6,491 nt of DNA from an uncultured Microbacterium sp. Its GTDB lineage: Bacteria > Actinomycetota > Actinomycetes > Actinomycetales > Microbacteriaceae. Position numbers and translations under genes: made by a program. The stretch spans positions 1 to 6,491 of the forward strand of contig CALANM010000133.1 of NCBI GenBank assembly GCA_937926065.1. Reading direction: 5' to 3'. Numbering within the stretch: position 1 is the first letter of the stretch; each line of letters starts with the position of its first letter. The notes below the pieces were generated by a model that made no database searches, was not told the origin of the DNA, and saw only the letters and a list, made by a program, of their open reading frames with translations. Shown piece by piece: positions 1 through 6,030 of the stretch.

Positions 1-14
1 CCTATGCTCGAAGC

Positions 15-947
15 GTGCTGGATGTGCTCACGGGATTCGTCGTCGTGGGCCTCGCGATCTTTCTGGGCTGGGTGCTCGGTCGCATCGATCTGCTCGGACC
101 GCACGCTTCGCACGTCCTCGGCCGCCTGACGTTCTTCGTCCTGTCGCCCTTCCTGCTGTTCGTCGTGCTTTCCCAGGCCGACGTGCACACGCTGTTCTCG
201 GCGCTGCTGCCGGTGTCAGCGCTGGCCGCGATCGTGATGTTCGTCGTGTACGCGCTCGTGGCGCGGCTCGTGTGGCACCGGAGCGCCGGCGAGACTCTCA
301 TCGGCTCACTGTCGTCGGGCCAGGTGAACTCCAACAACATCGGCATTCCCCTTTCGCTGTACCTCCTGGGCGATGCGGCCTACCCGGCTCCGGTGATCCT
401 GTTCCAACTGGTGCTCCTCACGCCGATCTCGATGGCGATCTTCGAGGCCACGACGAGTGGACAGCGCCGGCCGCTGGCGATCGTGCGTCGAACTGTCACG
501 AACCCGGTAGTCGTCGGCTCCGTGCTCGGGATGCTGGTGTCGATCGCGGAGATCGACCTCGCCCCGATCGTCATCGAGCCGTTGACCCTCGTGGCGAACG
601 CCTGCGTTCCCGTGCTGCTCATCTCCTACGGCATCTCGCTCCACGGACGCCGCGTGCTCGGCACCACGGGCCGTCGACGCGACGTCGTGTTCTCGACTGC
701 TCTCAAGCTCATCGTGATGCCACTGGTCGCATGGGCCATCGCCGCGCACGTCTTCCACCTCTCCCCCGCCGAGACGCTCATCGTCACCGTGCTGGCGGCA
801 CTTCCGACGGCACAGAACGTGTTCAACTACTCGCAGCGGTTCGGCGTCGGTGAGCCGATCGCCCGCGACACCGTGTTCCTCACGACGCTCGGCTGCATTC
901 CCGTGCTGCTGTTGATCACCTGGCTGCTCGGTCCTATACCCGGCTAG
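15..947 (+). CDS. AEC (auxin efflux carrier) family transporter
   Basis: This is a polytopic inner-membrane protein of about 310 residues, the usual length for the AEC family (bile/arsenite/riboflavin transporter superfamily), whose bacterial members export or take up small organic acids. About ten hydrophobic segments are visible, with a polar cytoplasmic loop near residues 145-160. Family-like signatures are the Gln/Asn-rich SGQVNSNNIGIP stretch (101-112), NPVVVG (163-168) and LPTAQNVFNYSQRFG (263-277), where the broken helices of AEC carriers carry conserved Asn and Pro. The family assignment is firm but the substrate cannot be read from sequence. The start is a GTG close to the window edge. 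The frame stays open to the left edge, so a start a few codons upstream is possible and the ribosome site cannot be judged. It ends in two in-frame stops, TAG TGA (945-950), then a hairpin. No neighbour points to a substrate. Confidence 0.86.
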   Translation: MLDVLTGFVVVGLAIFLGWVLGRIDLLGPHASHVLGRLTFFVLSPFLLFVVLSQADVHTLFSALLPVSALAAIVMFVVYALVARLVWHRSAGETLIGSLSSGQVNSNNIGIPLSLYLLGDAAYPAPVILFQLVLLTPISMAIFEATTSGQRRPLAIVRRTVTNPVVVGSVLGMLVSIAEIDLAPIVIEPLTLVANACVPVLLISYGISLHGRRVLGTTGRRRDVVFSTALKLIVMPLVAWAIAAHVFHLSPAETLIVTVLAALPTAQNVFNYSQRFGVGEPIARDTVFLTTLGCIPVLLLITWLLGPIPG

Positions 948-957
948 TGAGAACCAC

Positions 958-994
958 TCATGGGGCCGTCATGATTCGATGAGGCACCCCATGA
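958..994 (+). terminator. Imperfect 14-bp hairpin after the AEC gene
   Basis: TCATGGGG (958-965) is the exact reverse complement of CCCCATGA (987-994). Inside it, CC/GG (966-967 with 983-984) and TCAT/ATGA (969-972 with 979-982) also pair around a GATTCG loop, with a bulged G968 and an unpaired CA at 985-986. It begins 11 bases after the AEC stop, the right place for a transcription terminator. No T-run follows, which is common in actinobacteria but weakens the call. Its right arm touches a possible promoter of the next gene, so an operator is the alternative. Confidence 0.5.
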
Positions 995-1016
995 CAGGTG
1001 ACCGCAGGGCTATCCT
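991..1016 (+). promoter_or_regulatory. Possible promoter of the HdeD-like gene
   Basis: ATGACA (991-996, five of six matches to TTGACA) precedes TATCCT (1011-1016, four of six matches to TATAAT). The 14-base spacer is shorter than the usual 16-18, so the -35 assignment is weak; TATCCT alone may be the working element. Transcription starting near 1022 would give a leader of about 55 bases before the ATG at 1078. Confidence 0.3.
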
Positions 1017-1077
1017 GACGGTGAATCCCATCCAGGGAATTCCCAGGTAAGCGCGGAATCTCGAGAAAGGCGCTCAC

Positions 1078-1629
1078 ATGTCATCCACATCGTTCCTCGG
1101 CAAGTCCGAAGTCAACGGCATCCGCACCGCGCTCGGTGTCGGCGGAGTGCTGCTGGTCATCCTCGGCATCCTCATCCTCGTCTGGCCCGGCAAGACCGCC
1201 GTCGTCGTGACCGCGATGTTCGCGATCTACGCGATCGCGGTGGGCCTCGTCTACATCGGGCTCGGCATCTTCTCCAGGCGCAAGGGCGGATGGTCGCGCA
1301 TCGGGCACATCGTGCTCGGCGTGCTGTTCGTCATCGCCGGCGTCGTCGCGTTCTCCAACCTCGGCGTCACCGCCGCCTGGTTTGCGACATTCGTCGGCAT
1401 CCTCGTGGGCATCATGTGGATCATCGAAGGTGTCGTCTCGCTCTCGACCATCGGCGACGCGTCATCGAAGGCTTGGACCCTCGTCTTCGCTCTGATCAGC
1501 ATCATCGCCGGCATCACCCTGCTGTTCTCGCCCCTGTGGGGTGCGCTCGTGCTGTGGTGGATCTTCGGCATCTCCGCCGTCGTCCTCGGCGTCGTGCAGA
1601 TCGTCCGTGCGTTCACGTTCGGCAAGTGA
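1078..1629 (+). CDS. HdeD/DUF308 family six-helix membrane protein
   Basis: This 183-residue protein is almost entirely hydrophobic, with six predicted membrane helices at about 18-36, 40-65, 76-93, 98-122, 133-150 and 153-178. They form three helical hairpins of similar character (Gly/Ile/Val-rich, with LVWPG at 34-38, FSNLG at 92-96 and FSPLWG at 150-155 at turns), the internal repeat pattern typical of the DUF308 domain. A basic loop, SRRKGGW (66-72), separates the first and second pairs. E. coli HdeD is linked to acid resistance at high cell density, but most relatives have no proven role, so an acid-stress function is only a family label here. The ATG start is supported by AGAAAGG (1064-1070), seven bases upstream. 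The gene appears monocistronic: a hairpin precedes it and a strong terminator follows it. Confidence 0.88.
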   Translation: MSSTSFLGKSEVNGIRTALGVGGVLLVILGILILVWPGKTAVVVTAMFAIYAIAVGLVYIGLGIFSRRKGGWSRIGHIVLGVLFVIAGVVAFSNLGVTAAWFATFVGILVGIMWIIEGVVSLSTIGDASSKAWTLVFALISIIAGITLLFSPLWGALVLWWIFGISAVVLGVVQIVRAFTFGK

Positions 1630-1645
1630 CCGCACGACGGGACGC

Positions 1646-1688
1646 CATGACGAAGGCCCTGGGGTCTGTTCCCAGGGCCTTCGTCATG
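1646..1688. terminator. Perfect 18-bp hairpin between convergent genes
   Basis: The bases 1646-1663 are the exact reverse complement of 1671-1688, leaving a 7-base loop (GTCTGTT). The hairpin starts 16 bases after the HdeD-like stop and lies 15 bases beyond the stop of the convergent S9 peptidase, so it very probably ends transcription from both sides. No T-run follows the stem on either strand; the length and GC content of the stem presumably suffice, or Rho assists. Confidence 0.88.
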
Positions 1689-1703
1689 TGCGCGTGACGC
1701 GTC

Positions 1704-3695
1704 TCAGGATGCCGGCAGGTGGCGCTGCCACCACTCGAGCACTGCACCGAAGCGCTCCGTGCGGTGCCGGGGCCGCCCCGACCGCGTGAGCTCGTGGTCC
1801 TCACCCGGGAAGATGAGCATCTCGGCCGGCGTGCCCTGGCGCTTGAGTGCGCTGTAATACCGGGTCGCCTGTTCGAGCGGGCATCGGAAGTCCAGCTCGG
1901 AGTGCAGCACGAGCGTCGGCGTGGAGACACGGTCGACGACCGCCATGGGGCTCTGCGCCGCGATGTCGCCGGGGTCGGTGCCGACATACTCATCGCCGAA
2001 GAACGAACCGATGTCACTCGTGCCCTGGAAGCTGACGGGGTCGAGGAAACCTCGCTCGACGATCGCGCCGGCGAACCGGTGATCGTGAGCGATGATCCAG
2101 GCAGTGAGGTAGCCCCCGTACGAACCGCCCATGATTCCCACGCGGGAGCCGTCGAGGCGCGGGTCGCGAGCGACGACGCCGTCGAGGAAGTCGATGACGT
2201 CGTGGTGGTCGACGGTCCCCATGCGGCGTCGGATCGCGCGACCGTGCTGCCGTCCGTAACCCGCGCTGCCCCGGGGATTGCTGTACACGACCGCATAACC
2301 AGCGTCCACGAGCACCTGCGTCTCGTCGAAGACGTGCACACCGTACGACGCGTAGGGGCCGCCGTGGATCTGAAGGATGACAGGGAACGGCCCCTCTCCT
2401 TCGGGGACCGCCACCCAGCCGTGCACGGGGTATCCGTCGCGCCCGGCGATCTCAAGCTCTGCCGGCACGACGACGCCCGCTTGGCTGAGCGGCGCTCCGA
2501 AGCCTGTGAGCGGGCCGGTGCCGACGAGAGTCAGCTCCCCGAAGCTCGTCGGCGTTGCGTGCGCAACGACGATCCGCTCCCCCTCGGGCGTTGCCGCGGC
2601 GGCGTGGCCAGCGACCTCCACGTCGCCGTCGAAGACGACGGAGACATCACCAGAGCGGGTGACGCGCACCAGCTCGACGCGGCCGCGTGTGCGGTTCTGC
2701 AGCAGGAAGTCGTCGCCGATGACGCCGATGTGCGAGCCGACCTCCCCGAGGTCGATCGCGTCGGGGTCGGTGAGGCGACGAGGCACGGGACCGTCGAGCA
2801 GCCACAGCGCCTCTCCCGGTGCGATGAAATCGAGGCCGTTCTCGCCGACGTCCGCACCCAGCAGCGCGATCGTCCCGTCCGGCGCCACGAACACCTCATC
2901 GATCGAGAGGCCGGTCGCCGTGCCGAGCACCTCGCGCTGCCCGCTGCCGTCGACGCGCACCGCGATGACCCGCGAGCGCAGGTCGCGACGCTCCGGCTCG
3001 ATCGCGTCGGGAACCGTGAGGACTTCCTGGCCGTCGGGCGTGAAGACGACGCCGCTGTGTGAGTCGGTGCCGTCGGTGAGCTGCGTGGCCTCCGCCTGCA
3101 CGACCTTCTTCTTGGGAGCCTCGGCCCCGTCGGGGAGGACCGCGGGAGCGGGCTCGTAGAAGGGCTCCGCGCTGAGATCGGGCGAATCGATCAGGAAGAC
3201 GTGCGCGGGCCGGTCGGCGATGTAGCCGAGGCCGTTCGCGTGCCAGCGGATGCCGGTCACACGACGCGGTGACTCGGCATCCGCATCAAGACCTTCGACG
3301 CTGCCGTAGCGACCCGCCTCGACGACTCTTGACGTGTAGGCGAGCCGTGTGCCGTCGGGCGACCACGCGAACGCGCCAACGCCGCTCGGGGCATCGGTGG
3401 CCTGCACGGGCTCGCCCCCCGCGGCATCCACGACGTGGATCTGCGGCTTGCCCTTGGCATCGGCGCGCAGGAAGGCGACCGCGGCGCCGTCGGGCCGGAT
3501 CTGGGGCGCGCTGTCGGCCACGCCGCGTGTAAGCCGGCGGGGCGTGCCCGACGGAAGGTCGAGCCGCCACAGCTGACCGACGTTGCGGTTGGCCTCGATG
3601 TCGGGACGGGACGTCGCGAACACGACGAACGCGCCGTCAGGCGAGATCGTCGGGCGCCCGACGGAGATCAGCTTCTCAATGTCGGCGGCGCGCAT
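1704..3695 (-). CDS. S9 family (prolyl oligopeptidase-type) serine peptidase
   Basis: This 663-residue protein matches the S9C acylaminoacyl-peptidase/dipeptidyl-peptidase layout. The N-terminal ~400 residues form a beta-propeller with TolB/WD40-like blades marked by repeated PDG turns (TISPDG 16-21, RPDG 68-71, WSPDG 111-115, FTPDG 218-222, VAPDG 270-274). A C-terminal alpha/beta-hydrolase domain follows from about 415. Visible catalytic parts are the oxyanion motif HGGP (444-447), nucleophile elbow GGSYGG with Ser525, Asp602 in SELDFRCP, and His634 in GEDHE. No signal peptide is seen, so it probably acts in the cytoplasm trimming peptides or removing modified N-terminal residues; the exact substrate is unknown. 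The start is the ATG one base after the SDR stop (TGA-C-ATG); the upstream in-frame Ser/Arg-rich 53 codons only shadow the SDR gene and are excluded. The weak GGCGAG purine stretch before it fits translational coupling. Confidence 0.93.
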   Translation of the reverse strand: MRAADIEKLISVGRPTISPDGAFVVFATSRPDIEANRNVGQLWRLDLPSGTPRRLTRGVADSAPQIRPDGAAVAFLRADAKGKPQIHVVDAAGGEPVQATDAPSGVGAFAWSPDGTRLAYTSRVVEAGRYGSVEGLDADAESPRRVTGIRWHANGLGYIADRPAHVFLIDSPDLSAEPFYEPAPAVLPDGAEAPKKKVVQAEATQLTDGTDSHSGVVFTPDGQEVLTVPDAIEPERRDLRSRVIAVRVDGSGQREVLGTATGLSIDEVFVAPDGTIALLGADVGENGLDFIAPGEALWLLDGPVPRRLTDPDAIDLGEVGSHIGVIGDDFLLQNRTRGRVELVRVTRSGDVSVVFDGDVEVAGHAAAATPEGERIVVAHATPTSFGELTLVGTGPLTGFGAPLSQAGVVVPAELEIAGRDGYPVHGWVAVPEGEGPFPVILQIHGGPYASYGVHVFDETQVLVDAGYAVVYSNPRGSAGYGRQHGRAIRRRMGTVDHHDVIDFLDGVVARDPRLDGSRVGIMGGSYGGYLTAWIIAHDHRFAGAIVERGFLDPVSFQGTSDIGSFFGDEYVGTDPGDIAAQSPMAVVDRVSTPTLVLHSELDFRCPLEQATRYYSALKRQGTPAEMLIFPGEDHELTRSGRPRHRTERFGAVLEWWQRHLPAS

Positions 3696-3696
3696 G

Positions 3697-4461
3697 TCAC
3701 TCGCCGCCGAACGAGCTGATGTCGCCGACGAGGCGCGTGTTGTCGGCCGGGACGGGCTCGACGGCAGCGCGCGCGACCTCGGCTGCGAACTCGGCGACGT
3801 TGTAGAGCTTTCCGGCCGACTCGCGGCGCGACTCGATCGCACCGGGGTTCGCACGTTCGAGGAGCGTCGCCGTGATGGTGCCTTCGATCATGTCGCCCGA
3901 CACGACGACGAACCCGATCCCGCGCTCGGCGAGGGCAGGGATCTTCTCGCGCAGCGCGTCTTCGCCGGCGCGCTTTGAGAGGGCGACGACCTCGTACTCG
4001 GGCATCGTGGGCGTGGTGCGGATGAAATGCGCCTGGTGGCTTGTGACGAACACGACGCGGGCGCCGTCGTCCAGGAGCGGTGTGGCGCTGTCGAGGACGT
4101 TCACCTGAGCATCCCGGTTGAGCACCATCGCGTAGTCCTCGCCCATGCCGCTCTCCATCCCGCCCGACGCGTTGAGCACGAGGATGTCGAGGCTGCCGAA
4201 GCGCTCCTTGACGGCGTCGAACATCTCCTGAACGGAGGCCGGGTCGGTCAGATCGGCGCCGACGACCAGCACGTCGACACCGAGTTCCTGCAACTCGGCG
4301 GCCAGCTTCTGCGCGCGAGGCGCCTTGTTGCGGTAGTTGATGACGACGTTGGCACCCGCTTGTGCGAAGCAGCGGACGGTGTCGGCTCCGATGCCTCGCG
4401 ACGAGCCTGTCACGAGCGCGGTGCGGCCGGCGAGAGCGCCGGCGGGGATGGGGTGAGACAT
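3697..4461 (-). CDS. Divergent SDR-family oxidoreductase
   Basis: This 254-residue protein has a short-chain dehydrogenase/reductase Rossmann fold. The dinucleotide-binding motif TGSSRGIG lies at 18-25 after a strand, NYRNK (42-46) is likely to contact the cofactor ribose/phosphate and suggests NADP(H), and D70 sits in the usual GADLTD position. NASG (97-100) replaces the common NNAG. N121 and S141 fit the catalytic Asn and Ser. The usual YxxxK is absent: Y156 is followed by K163 in YEVVALSK, giving Y-x6-K, with Val at the position four before the Lys. It may be a subfamily with altered catalysis or a non-canonical tetrad, so substrate and even activity are uncertain. It is first in an operon with the S9 peptidase. 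No clear Shine-Dalgarno sequence precedes the ATG. The frame upstream overlaps the divergent NfeD gene and is not used. Confidence 0.9.
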   Translation of the reverse strand: MSHPIPAGALAGRTALVTGSSRGIGADTVRCFAQAGANVVINYRNKAPRAQKLAAELQELGVDVLVVGADLTDPASVQEMFDAVKERFGSLDILVLNASGGMESGMGEDYAMVLNRDAQVNVLDSATPLLDDGARVVFVTSHQAHFIRTTPTMPEYEVVALSKRAGEDALREKIPALAERGIGFVVVSGDMIEGTITATLLERANPGAIESRRESAGKLYNVAEFAAEVARAAVEPVPADNTRLVGDISSFGGE

Positions 4462-4468
4462 GGCTTCG

Positions 4469-4474
4469 AGCCTA
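4469..4474 (-). promoter_or_regulatory. Possible -10 box for a leaderless SDR transcript
   Basis: On the minus strand TAGGCT lies seven bases before the SDR ATG. TANNNT boxes at this distance put the transcription start at or next to the A of the start codon, a leaderless arrangement that is common in actinobacteria. The lack of a convincing ribosome site before this ATG agrees. No good -35 hexamer is seen at the expected distance, which keeps confidence low. Confidence 0.38.
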
Positions 4475-4532
4475 CCAACGGGGCGTCTGCCGGAGCGGTT
4501 CGACCGGCGGCTCGTCCCGGCAGCCGGAGTGT

Positions 4533-4538
4533 TAGTGT
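4533..4538 (+). promoter_or_regulatory. Possible -10 box of the NfeD-SPFH operon
   Basis: TAGTGT in GTTAGTGTTC is an AT-richer patch in the 108-base divergent gap and fits the actinobacterial TANNNT pattern. Transcription would start near 4545, about 25 bases before the GTG. No clear -35 is visible. Its position between two divergent starts is the main support. Confidence 0.3.
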
Positions 4539-4554
4539 TCGAGGAAGCGCCACC

Positions 4555-4562
4555 GGAAGGAG
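4555..4562 (+). promoter_or_regulatory. Strong ribosome binding site fixing the NfeD GTG start
   Basis: GGAAGGAG lies seven bases before GTG 4570. It is the best Shine-Dalgarno match in the region and settles the start. The longer in-frame reading upstream runs antisense through the SDR gene and should be discarded. Confidence 0.85.
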
Positions 4563-4569
4563 CCTGGCC

Positions 4570-5076
4570 GTGCTGCCCGACCTCACGCAGTATCTCTGGA
4601 TCGCCTGGCTCGTGCTGGCGCTGCTCTTCGTGATCATCGAGCTGGTGACCCTCGAGTTCACCTTCCTCATGCTCGCGGGAGGCACGCTCATCGGTGGTCT
4701 CGGTGTCAACCTGCTGGGCGGCCCATGGTGGGCTCAAGTTCTGGCCGCCGCCGTCATCTCCACTCTGCTGCTGTTCACGATCCGACCGCTGCTTCTCCGC
4801 GCCCTGCGTCGCAGCAGCAGGCTTCAGCCGACCAATGTCGATGCCCTCTACGGCATCGGCGGGCGCGTCATGGCGCCGTTCGTCGAAGGTGCAGGATCCG
4901 TCAAGCTCGACAACGGTGAGACATGGACCGCACGCCTCGCCGTTGCCGATCCCGGCCTCGTGGCCGGCTCCCGCGTGACGGTCACCGCCGTGCGGGGGGC
5001 CACGGTCGAGGTGACGCCCGCAGACCCGCCGCCGTCCGCCGCCGCAGACGCCGCAACAGACAGGAGTGCCGAATGA
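4570..5076 (+). CDS. NfeD-like membrane protein (short form, no protease domain)
   Basis: This 168-residue protein starts with three membrane helices (about 9-27, 29-50, 53-71) followed by a basic cytoplasmic edge (RPLLLRALRRSSR, 72-84). A small beta-rich OB-fold domain follows at about 86-150, with the family-like GIGGRV (95-100), GSVKLDNGETWTAR (109-122) and GSRVTVTAVRGATVEV (133-148) strands. The tail is Ala/Pro/Asp-rich. Long NfeD proteins carry a ClpP-like serine protease domain; it is absent here, so this is the short form, like E. coli YbbJ. Short NfeD proteins are usually encoded next to an SPFH protein and are thought to support its assembly or anchoring through the OB domain. Here the SPFH gene follows with an ATGA overlap, so the two are translationally coupled. 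Confidence 0.9.
   Translation: MLPDLTQYLWIAWLVLALLFVIIELVTLEFTFLMLAGGTLIGGLGVNLLGGPWWAQVLAAAVISTLLLFTIRPLLLRALRRSSRLQPTNVDALYGIGGRVMAPFVEGAGSVKLDNGETWTARLAVADPGLVAGSRVTVTAVRGATVEVTPADPPPSAAADAATDRSAE
5062..5066 (+). promoter_or_regulatory. Ribosome binding site of the SPFH gene inside nfeD
   Basis: AGGAG lies six bases before ATG 5073, within the last codons of the NfeD-like gene. It selects the ATG that overlaps the preceding stop (ATGA) over the in-frame ATG 50 codons upstream and over the one seven codons downstream. Confidence 0.8.
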
Positions 5077-6026
5077 TCGACGTCGGAGCTTTCATGGGAC
5101 AGATCTTCGTGGTCGTCCTGCTCGTGGTCATCGCGATCTTCGTGATCGTGGTGCTCTTCCGCTCCATCCGCATCATCCCTCAGGCCTACGCCGGGATCGT
5201 CGAGCGGCTGGGGCGCTACCAGCGCACCCTCTCCCCCGGTCTGAACCTGCTCGTCCCCTTCATCGATCGGCTTCGTCCGCTGGTCGACATGCGTGAGCAG
5301 GTGGTGTCCTTCCCGCCTCAGCCGGTCATCACGGAGGACAATCTCGTCGTCTCGATCGACACCGTGGTGTACTTCCAAGTGACGGATGCGCGCGCCGCCA
5401 CGTACGAGATCGCGAACTACCTGGGCGCGGTCGAACAGCTCACCACGACGACGCTCCGCAACGTGGTCGGCGGGCTCAACCTCGAAGAGGCGCTCACAAG
5501 CCGCGACGAGATCAACGGCCAGCTGCGTGTCGTACTCGATGAGGCGACAGGCAAGTGGGGAATCCGCGTCTCGCGTGTCGAGCTCAAGGCGATCGACCCG
5601 CCCCACTCCATCCAGGACTCCATGGAGAAGCAGATGCGGGCCGAACGTGACCGGCGCGCGGCGATCCTGACCGCCGAAGGGTCCAAGCAGTCCCAGATCC
5701 TCGAAGCGGAGGGTCGTCGGCAGGCGGAGATCCTGCGTGCCGAGGGTGACAAGCAGGCGGCCATTCTTCGTGCCGAGGGCGAAGCGGCCGCGATCACCTC
5801 TGTCTTCCAGGCGATCCACGCGGGCCGTCCGGACGACAAGCTGCTCGCCTATCAGTACCTCCAGACCCTGCCCAAGATCTCGGAGAGCTCTTCGAGCAAG
5901 CTCTGGATCATCCCGAGCGAGCTCACCGAGGCGCTCAAGGGCTTGAGCTCCGGCTTCAGTGGACGCGGCGCGGCGCCCGCCCCTCCCGACGCTCCGACGA
6001 AGCCCCCGGCGGCCGGCCAGCACTGA
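5073..6026 (+). CDS. SPFH/stomatin-family membrane protein (QmcA-like)
   Basis: This 317-residue protein has one N-terminal membrane helix (about 10-29), then an SPFH/Band 7 domain (about 33-190). Strong family landmarks are IIPQAYAGIVERLGRY (34-49), LSPGLNLLVPFIDR (53-66), the D-x-V-Y-F-Q-V strand (96-103), LRNVVGGLNLEEALTSRD (128-145), and WGIRVSRVELKAIDPP (162-177). A charged coiled region of four 11-residue repeats (198-241) follows, then SSSSKLWIIPSE (272-283) and a Pro/Ala-rich tail. It closely resembles E. coli QmcA and, from memory, mycobacterial Rv1488. Such proteins form large oligomeric cages on the membrane that organise microdomains and often regulate membrane proteases such as FtsH; that role is inferred from relatives. 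It overlaps the NfeD-like partner by ATGA and is followed after four bases by a glycerophosphodiester phosphodiesterase gene. Confidence 0.94.
   Translation: MIDVGAFMGQIFVVVLLVVIAIFVIVVLFRSIRIIPQAYAGIVERLGRYQRTLSPGLNLLVPFIDRLRPLVDMREQVVSFPPQPVITEDNLVVSIDTVVYFQVTDARAATYEIANYLGAVEQLTTTTLRNVVGGLNLEEALTSRDEINGQLRVVLDEATGKWGIRVSRVELKAIDPPHSIQDSMEKQMRAERDRRAAILTAEGSKQSQILEAEGRRQAEILRAEGDKQAAILRAEGEAAAITSVFQAIHAGRPDDKLLAYQYLQTLPKISESSSSKLWIIPSELTEALKGLSSGFSGRGAAPAPPDAPTKPPAAGQH
5664..5795 (+). repeat. Four tandem 33-base (11-residue) coding repeats
   Basis: Within the SPFH gene four consecutive 33-base units encode ILTAEGSKQSQ, ILEAEGRRQAE, ILRAEGDKQAA and ILRAEGEAAAI (residues 198-241). The protein pattern IL-x-AEG-x-x-Q is better conserved than the DNA, so this is a selected helical repeat and not a recent DNA duplication. 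Eleven-residue periodicity is typical of the right-handed or straight coiled coil in stomatin/flotillin-type proteins and builds the wall of their oligomeric cage. Confidence 0.85.
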
Positions 6027-6030
6027 CGAC

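Noticed and set aside
1647..1698. Small peptide beginning MTKALG at the hairpin, readable on both strands
   Set aside because: It appears on both strands only because the DNA is a perfect inverted repeat; there is no ribosome site and the region acts as a terminator.
1719..3062. Long 447-codon plus-strand open frame opposite the S9 peptidase
   Set aside because: It is antisense to a clear peptidase gene, rich in Asp, Arg, Val and Ala with no domain, and has no ribosome site. It is a typical shadow frame of GC-rich coding DNA.
3696..3854. 53-residue N-terminal extension of the S9 peptidase
   Set aside because: The stretch is Ser/Arg-rich and low complexity and lies entirely inside the SDR gene in another frame. 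The ATG right after the SDR stop fits the family N-terminus.
4027..4569. Upstream extension of the NfeD-like frame
   Set aside because: It is antisense to the SDR gene; GGAAGGAG before GTG 4570 fixes the start.
4462..4737. 92-residue N-terminal extension of the SDR protein
   Set aside because: It runs antisense through the NfeD start, while the Rossmann strand begins normally soon after the ATG at 4461.
4848..6023. 391-codon minus-strand open frame opposite NfeD and SPFH
   Set aside because: It is a composition-driven shadow, rich in Arg, Asp and Leu, opposite two well-supported genes.
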